DNA from: Cohaesibacter sp. | Lineage (GTDB): Bacteria; Pseudomonadota; Alphaproteobacteria; Rhizobiales; Cohaesibacteraceae | DNA: 64,000 bases | Direction: 5' to 3' | Assembly: GCA_025800145.1 (NCBI GenBank) | Contig: JAOXSH010000065.1 | Location: forward strand, 1-64,000 | In this document: piece after piece, positions 59,547 through 64,000 of the stretch | How the letters are laid out: each line of letters starts with the position of its first letter | Numbering within the stretch: position 1 is the stretch's first letter | Made by a program: the position numbers and the translations under genes | The notes under the pieces: generated by a model | The model's database searches: none | Told to the model about the DNA's origin: nothing | The model's input: only the letters and a program-made list of their open reading frames with translations

Positions 59547-59664
59547 GCGCTGGACCGGCGCAGAAAAAAGACCATAAAAAGATCATCAAAGAGTGAGAAA
59601 ACTCACCAATGAATGATCAAAAAAGCCCGGTTTTCTCGAACATCGAGAGGGAGGAAATCTGGCA

Positions 59665-60723
59665 ATGCTTGAGCTGTTATCCAGCCACCAATTTCTATTG
59701 GCCTATGCCGGTCTTGGCGGCGGCATTCTGCTTGGACTGGCCGCCCGTCTGGGTCGCTTTTGCACCCTTGGCGCGATTGAAGATTATTTTTATTCCAGCT
59801 CTGATATCCGACTGCGCATGTGGGGCATCGCTATAGCGGTTGCGATCATCGGCACCTTCTCTCTTGTCCATTTTGAGGCATTGGAACTGGAAAAAACCGC
59901 CCATCTTCGCCAACAATGGAACCCATTGGAAAGCATCTTTGGCGGCCTGTTATTTGGCTATGGCATGGCCATTTGCGGCAATTGCGGCTATGGCGCATTG
60001 GCAAGACTGGGCGGTGGCGATCTGCGCGCTTTTGTCATCGTCATTGTCATGGGCATCAGCGCCTATATCACCATTTCCGGCCCTCTGGCCTATATCCGCA
60101 TCTGGCTGTTTCCAATGCGAGAGACAGAAGGCCCCCTCCCTTCTTTTGCCACCAGTCTGTCCAATCTGACGGGATTGGACCTGTCAATGGTTGGCATCAC
60201 AATAGGGCTTGTCATTCTCATTGCCACCATCGCGCCAAAACATGTTCGTCAACATCCCAAAGCCATTATCTGGGGCGCAATTGTCGGCCTTGCCATCATA
60301 TCAGGCTGGGCCAGCACACAATGGCTGCATACAGAAAGCTTTGAAGCCAACACCATCATTTCCCACACATTTTCCGGTCCCATTGGCGAAACCATCCTCT
60401 ATGCCATGACAGCCTCTGGCACCTCGCTCACCTTTGGCGTTGGCTCGGTCGCTGGCGTATGGATAGGGGCCTTTATTGGCAGTCTCATCAAAGGACATTT
60501 CCGCTGGGAGGCCTGCGAAGACCCTCGCGAATTGCGCCGACAAATCATCGGCGCAGGCTTGATGGGCGTTGGCGCAGTCTTTGCGGTGGGCTGTTCCATT
60601 GGTCAAGGCCTGTCGGCCATTTCCCTGCTGGCTTACAGCGGCCCGCTCACTTTGATATCACTGATTGCAGGCGCAGCTCTTGGCTTGCGTCAGCTCATGA
60701 TTGGCTTTACCAACCCCATATAA
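59665..60723 (+). CDS. soxT: YeeE/YedE-family transporter (SoxT)
   Basis: GLAARLGRFCTLGAIEDYFYSSSDIRLRMWG; MAICGNCGYGALARLGGGDLRAFVIVIVMG; FAVGCSIGQGLSA. Confidence 0.9.
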   Translation: MLELLSSHQFLLAYAGLGGGILLGLAARLGRFCTLGAIEDYFYSSSDIRLRMWGIAIAVAIIGTFSLVHFEALELEKTAHLRQQWNPLESIFGGLLFGYGMAICGNCGYGALARLGGGDLRAFVIVIVMGISAYITISGPLAYIRIWLFPMRETEGPLPSFATSLSNLTGLDLSMVGITIGLVILIATIAPKHVRQHPKAIIWGAIVGLAIISGWASTQWLHTESFEANTIISHTFSGPIGETILYAMTASGTSLTFGVGSVAGVWIGAFIGSLIKGHFRWEACEDPRELRRQIIGAGLMGVGAVFAVGCSIGQGLSAISLLAYSGPLTLISLIAGAALGLRQLMIGFTNPI

Positions 60724-60756
60724 AAAGCATAAATGCACTGAGCCTAGGCTGCACCT

Positions 60757-60828
60757 CCAACCCTCTCCCCCTCCCAAACCGCCCATGAGGATACCATGAC
60801 GGGTGGCTTGGGAGGGGGAGAGGGTTGG
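60757..60828. repeat. Hairpin element family C copy 3
   Basis: CCAACCCTCTCCCCCTCCCAAACCGCCC / GGGTGGCTTGGGAGGGGGAGAGGGTTGG; loop ATGAGGATACCATGAC. Confidence 0.92.
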
Positions 60829-60848
60829 CGAAGGAGTTCTAAAAAGCA

Positions 60849-62189
60849 TCAAGAGCGCGTCGGCCAGTGGGCGTGATAATCATCAACCACAAAGACATGA
60901 CTATGCACCATACCATGACTGTCTTTCAAATGCGGATGATCTGCTGGCAAATCCTCATGGCTATGCTCAATCACCCGCTCACTCCCAGACGGCCATAAAC
61001 GCCATGCAGTCAAGGCAGACAGCAAACCCAAAAAGGTCAAGGCAGCCATTGTCACTTCACTGCCAAACGCTGTTTGCAACCAGCCAGCCAGAGGATAGCA
61101 AAGCAGCCAACAGGCATGGGACAGCGCAAATTGCGCCGCATAAATAGCGGGCCGATCTTCCGCATGAGACGAGCGCTGCAACAAACGCCCCGAAGGCGTT
61201 AAAATGGTCGAATAGCCAATACCAACAAAAAACCAGCCAAGCAGCAAGGCCCCAAAGGAAAAGAGGCCTGAGAGCATCACAGCCAACAAGACAGCATGAG
61301 CCACAATCAAAAGCCCAGCCCCTGCCATCATCAGCTGGCGATCCGCCAAACGCTCCAAAAGACGAGGCAAGGACAGCGCCGCAACCATCGATCCCGCCCC
61401 AAAAGCGGCATAAGAATAGGCCACATGCACATCTTGCAGCCCCAAAACATCACGCACCAGCACAACATTATTGACCAGAACCATGGAGCCAATTGCTGAC
61501 ACAATCATACACAGCGCAAGCAATCCACGCAAACGCGGTGTGGCCAGATAAATCCACACGCCCCGTGTGGTGCGCTCATAAATTCCACGCGGCTTGGACA
61601 CTTTGGGATTGGGCAAAGCCACAGACAGGATCAGCAAAGCAGAGGCAACAAAACCAAAAATCGTCCCGACAAACAAAGCCTGATAGGCAAACATCAAAAG
61701 CACAAATCCGGCCATCATCGGCGTTAGCAAACTTTCCAGATCATAAGCCAGACGCGACAAGGACAATGCCTTGGTATACTCCTCCTCATCAGGCAAAATA
61801 TCGGGCAAACTGGCCTGAAAGGTGGGCGTGAAAGCAGCAGAAGCAGCTTGAAGGAAGAAAATAAGCGCAAAAATCTGCCAAACATCACTGACAAAGGGCA
61901 GCAACAAGGCCACCCCTGCCCGCACCAGATCCAGCATCACCAGCATCTTGCGCCGTGGCACACGATCTGCAAACGCCGCCGCAATTGGGGCAATGCCAAC
62001 ATAGGCCACCATTTTGATGGTAAAGACCAGCCCCAAAACCAACCCTGCCTCTTTGCCAGCCAGATCAAAGGCCAACAAACCCAGCGCCACTGTGGCAAGG
62101 CCCGTGCCAAACAAAGCCACAAGCTGCGCCACAAAGAGCGGTAAAAATTGACGATGTTTCAAAATTTGCAGCATCTGGTCCTCTTGCAA
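60849..62189 (-). CDS. MFS exporter with His-rich C-terminal tail (candidate Ni/Co efflux, NreB-like)
   Basis: 12-TM MFS; C-terminus HSHEDLPADHPHLKDSHGMVHSHVFVVDDYHAHWPTRS; same strand and adjacent to a CsoR/RcnR regulator. Confidence 0.8.
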   Translation of the reverse strand: MQEDQMLQILKHRQFLPLFVAQLVALFGTGLATVALGLLAFDLAGKEAGLVLGLVFTIKMVAYVGIAPIAAAFADRVPRRKMLVMLDLVRAGVALLLPFVSDVWQIFALIFFLQAASAAFTPTFQASLPDILPDEEEYTKALSLSRLAYDLESLLTPMMAGFVLLMFAYQALFVGTIFGFVASALLILSVALPNPKVSKPRGIYERTTRGVWIYLATPRLRGLLALCMIVSAIGSMVLVNNVVLVRDVLGLQDVHVAYSYAAFGAGSMVAALSLPRLLERLADRQLMMAGAGLLIVAHAVLLAVMLSGLFSFGALLLGWFFVGIGYSTILTPSGRLLQRSSHAEDRPAIYAAQFALSHACWLLCYPLAGWLQTAFGSEVTMAALTFLGLLSALTAWRLWPSGSERVIEHSHEDLPADHPHLKDSHGMVHSHVFVVDDYHAHWPTRS

Positions 62190-62234
62190 ATCTGCGCCTT
62201 ATCGACAGGCACTCAGGACTTTTAAATCAGGCTC

Positions 62235-62531
62235 TTAAAGATATTTCGTAATGGCTTTGAAATCTTCTAGTCCCGCCCTCAAATCATCCCCCACCTCCTC
62301 ATTGGATCGATGCAAGGCGGCTTCCAGACAATGATCAATATGATCCTGTATCAAGCTGCGTTTGGCATTGGCAATGGCCCGCTCCACCGCAAACAATTGC
62401 TGGGCAACATCATGACAAGGCTCTGCTTGATCAAGCATATCAATAACATGACGCAAATGCCCCTGTGCCCGTTTCAGCCGTTTGGCAATTTTGGGATGGT
62501 TAGGATGAAGATGAGAATGATCCTGTGACAT
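62235..62531 (-). CDS. CsoR/RcnR/DmeR-family metal-sensing repressor
   Basis: MSQDHSHLHPNHPKIAKRLKRAQGHLRHVIDMLDQAEPCHDVAQQLFAVERAIANAKRSLIQDHIDHCLEAAL. Confidence 0.93.
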   Translation of the reverse strand: MSQDHSHLHPNHPKIAKRLKRAQGHLRHVIDMLDQAEPCHDVAQQLFAVERAIANAKRSLIQDHIDHCLEAALHRSNEEVGDDLRAGLEDFKAITKYL

Positions 62532-62541
62532 AAGCACAATA

Positions 62542-62560
62542 TATCCCCCCAGGGGGGATA
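62542..62560. promoter_or_regulatory. RcnR/DmeR-type operator TATCCCCCCAGGGGGGATA
   Basis: Perfect 9+1+9 palindrome, about 10 bp upstream of the repressor start. Confidence 0.88.
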
Positions 62561-62654
62561 GAGTCAAGAAACCACAAATAGCCAATCAAGCTTGCAATCG
62601 AGAGATAAAAACCTATGATCGGCTCCACCTCATCAAGCCGGAAATTCAAGACCT

Positions 62655-63104
62655 ATGCTGGAAATTTATGTCGATGCCGATGCCTGCCCGGTGAAAGAAG
62701 AAATCTATAAAGTGGCCGAAAGGCACGATGTCCCGATCCTTCTGGTTGCCAATCAATGGATGCGCTTTCCGCGCGATCTATCCATTCGCTTTATCAAAGT
62801 TGAAGACGGTGCAGACAGGGCCGACGATTATATTGCAGACCAATGCCACCCACATGCCATTGTCATCACGGCGGATATTTTATTAGCCCAGCGTTGCATC
62901 GAGAAAAAAGCCCATGTGCTGGCCCCAACCGGCAAAGCCTTTACAGAAAGCTCAATCGGCAACGCGGTTGCCACCCGCAATCTTATGGCCGATTTGCGCG
63001 AATGGGGCGAAGTTACAGGCGGCCCTGCCCCCTTTTCCAAACAGGATCGATCGCGATTTCTCTCCAGCTTGCATGAGGCAATCGTCAAGCTAAAACGTCT
63101 CTAG
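62655..63104 (+). CDS. YaiI/YqxD (DUF188) family protein
   Basis: [24 protein letters not shown]...[28 protein letters not shown]. Confidence 0.95.
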   Translation: MLEIYVDADACPVKEEIYKVAERHDVPILLVANQWMRFPRDLSIRFIKVEDGADRADDYIADQCHPHAIVITADILLAQRCIEKKAHVLAPTGKAFTESSIGNAVATRNLMADLREWGEVTGGPAPFSKQDRSRFLSSLHEAIVKLKRL

Positions 63105-63121
63105 GCTGAAGACTCATATTC

Positions 63122-63475
63122 TACCAGGCCGCCTGATAAATCGCCAAAGCATCCGCCTCGCTCACTGCCCTTGGATTATTGACCAGAAGCCGCGTCTATA
63201 GCATGGCGTCTTTTGCCATATGCGGCAAATCCTCTTGCCCAATGCCAACCTCGCGCAAGCGCGTTTCCAAGCCTAAATCCTGCGCCAGAGCGGCCAAGCG
63301 ATCAATCAGGGCCACACCGGCGCTCTTCTGGCACTTGCGCCAAATTGGCAAAAATCAACGGTGCCAAAGCCGCATAATCAGCCCCACAAACGGGCATATT
63401 GAAGCGCATCACATGGGGCACATGAAAAATCCCCCCTATGGGATAAGCCAACGCATGAAGCCACCCGATCCAGTC
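63122..63475 (-). pseudogene. Iron-containing alcohol dehydrogenase C-terminal fragment (frameshift + amber stop)
   Basis: Minus-strand translation WLHALAYPIGGIFHVPHVMRFNMPVCGADYAALAPLIFANLAQVP (frame 1), then VALIDRLAALAQDLGLETRLREVGIGQEDLPHMAKDAML*TRLLVNNPRAVSEADALAIYQAAW* (frame 2). Confidence 0.88.
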
Positions 63476-63583
63476 CCAGACATTATCTCTCCATCACATG
63501 CAAGAAGATCTCAAATGTCTTCTCTCAAATCAAAAAGACAAATCTAGATAGAGGATCAAAGAAGCTCAAATCACCAAAAAGAA

Positions 63584-64000
63584 CTAGGGCGTAGACTCAG
63601 CCATGACTTTACTAGCCGCCTTGGTTTTTTGTATGGCCCGAATGAAGGCAAAGACAAACAAAAGGCTCATCAGCAAAACAATGGTCGGCGCAGGGGCACT
63701 GTCAATCCAGACACTCAGATAAACCCCGCCAAGACTGCATCCCACAGCCACAAGAGACGCAATCAGCAACATGGAGCGAAAGGTACGCGTAAACAAAAAG
63801 GCAATCGCCCCCGGCGCAATCAAATAGGCAATGGACAGGATCAGGCCAACGCTCGACAAAGCCCCCACAACCGAGAGAGAAAGAGCCGCCAACAAGCCAT
63901 AATGCAGCCAGCGCACCGGCAAGCCGATCGCCTTTGCATGTTGCTCATCAAAAGACAGCGCCAACAAATCCAGCCGTTTGATCAGCACAAAGCCGGCACA
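63584..64000 (-). CDS. Metal (Zn/Mn) ABC transporter permease, ZnuB/MntB-like (partial, N-terminus outside the window)
   Basis: LLALSFDEQHAKAIGLPVRWLHYGLLAALSLSVVGALSSVGLILSIAYLIAPGAIAFLFTRTF. Confidence 0.85.
   Translation of the reverse strand, partial: CAGFVLIKRLDLLALSFDEQHAKAIGLPVRWLHYGLLAALSLSVVGALSSVGLILSIAYLIAPGAIAFLFTRTFRSMLLIASLVAVGCSLGGVYLSVWIDSAPAPTIVLLMSLLFVFAFIRAIQKTKAASKVMAESTP

Overview
This 64 kb window is chromosomal DNA from an alphaproteobacterium, judged from the petABC/apt, hemF and complete Sox gene sets. Taxonomy cannot be fixed more precisely without a search. The left half is mostly housekeeping: an edge-truncated XRE regulator, an HxlR regulator, an RtcR/RtcB RNA-repair locus, petABC-apt, an ABC exporter, trmL-hemF, CCA-adding enzyme, NUDIX and GNAT genes, and a flippase. 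A tRNA-Met(CAT) at 31.1 kb is followed by a serine-recombinase remnant and an intact type III restriction-modification pair (31.6-36.0 kb), which looks like a small accessory island. Next come a PAS/GGDEF/EAL protein, pyrC, tRNA-Arg(TCT), a giant LplT-Aas-like fusion, and a TetR gene with three palindromic operators beside a decayed acyl-CoA synthetase. From 45.2 to 60.7 kb there is a complete thiosulfate-oxidation (Sox) locus: R,S | V,W,X,Y,Z,A,B,C,D,E,F plus DUF302, two YeeE/SoxT-like transporters and two MBL-fold hydrolases. The right end has a CsoR/RcnR-type regulator with a perfect C6-A-G6 palindrome and a His-tailed MFS exporter, a decayed iron-containing alcohol dehydrogenase, and an edge-truncated metal ABC permease. 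The most unusual structure is a network of at least four families of short dispersed palindromic elements. These repeatedly land at stop codons, supply C-terminal codons for two proteins, nest inside each other, flank rtcB and the type III R-M pair, and mark a deletion junction in a pseudogene. Several in-frame minisatellites (6/12/15 bp) occur at protein N-termini. No CRISPR array, rRNA or prophage was seen. All family assignments come from reading motifs; no database search was run.
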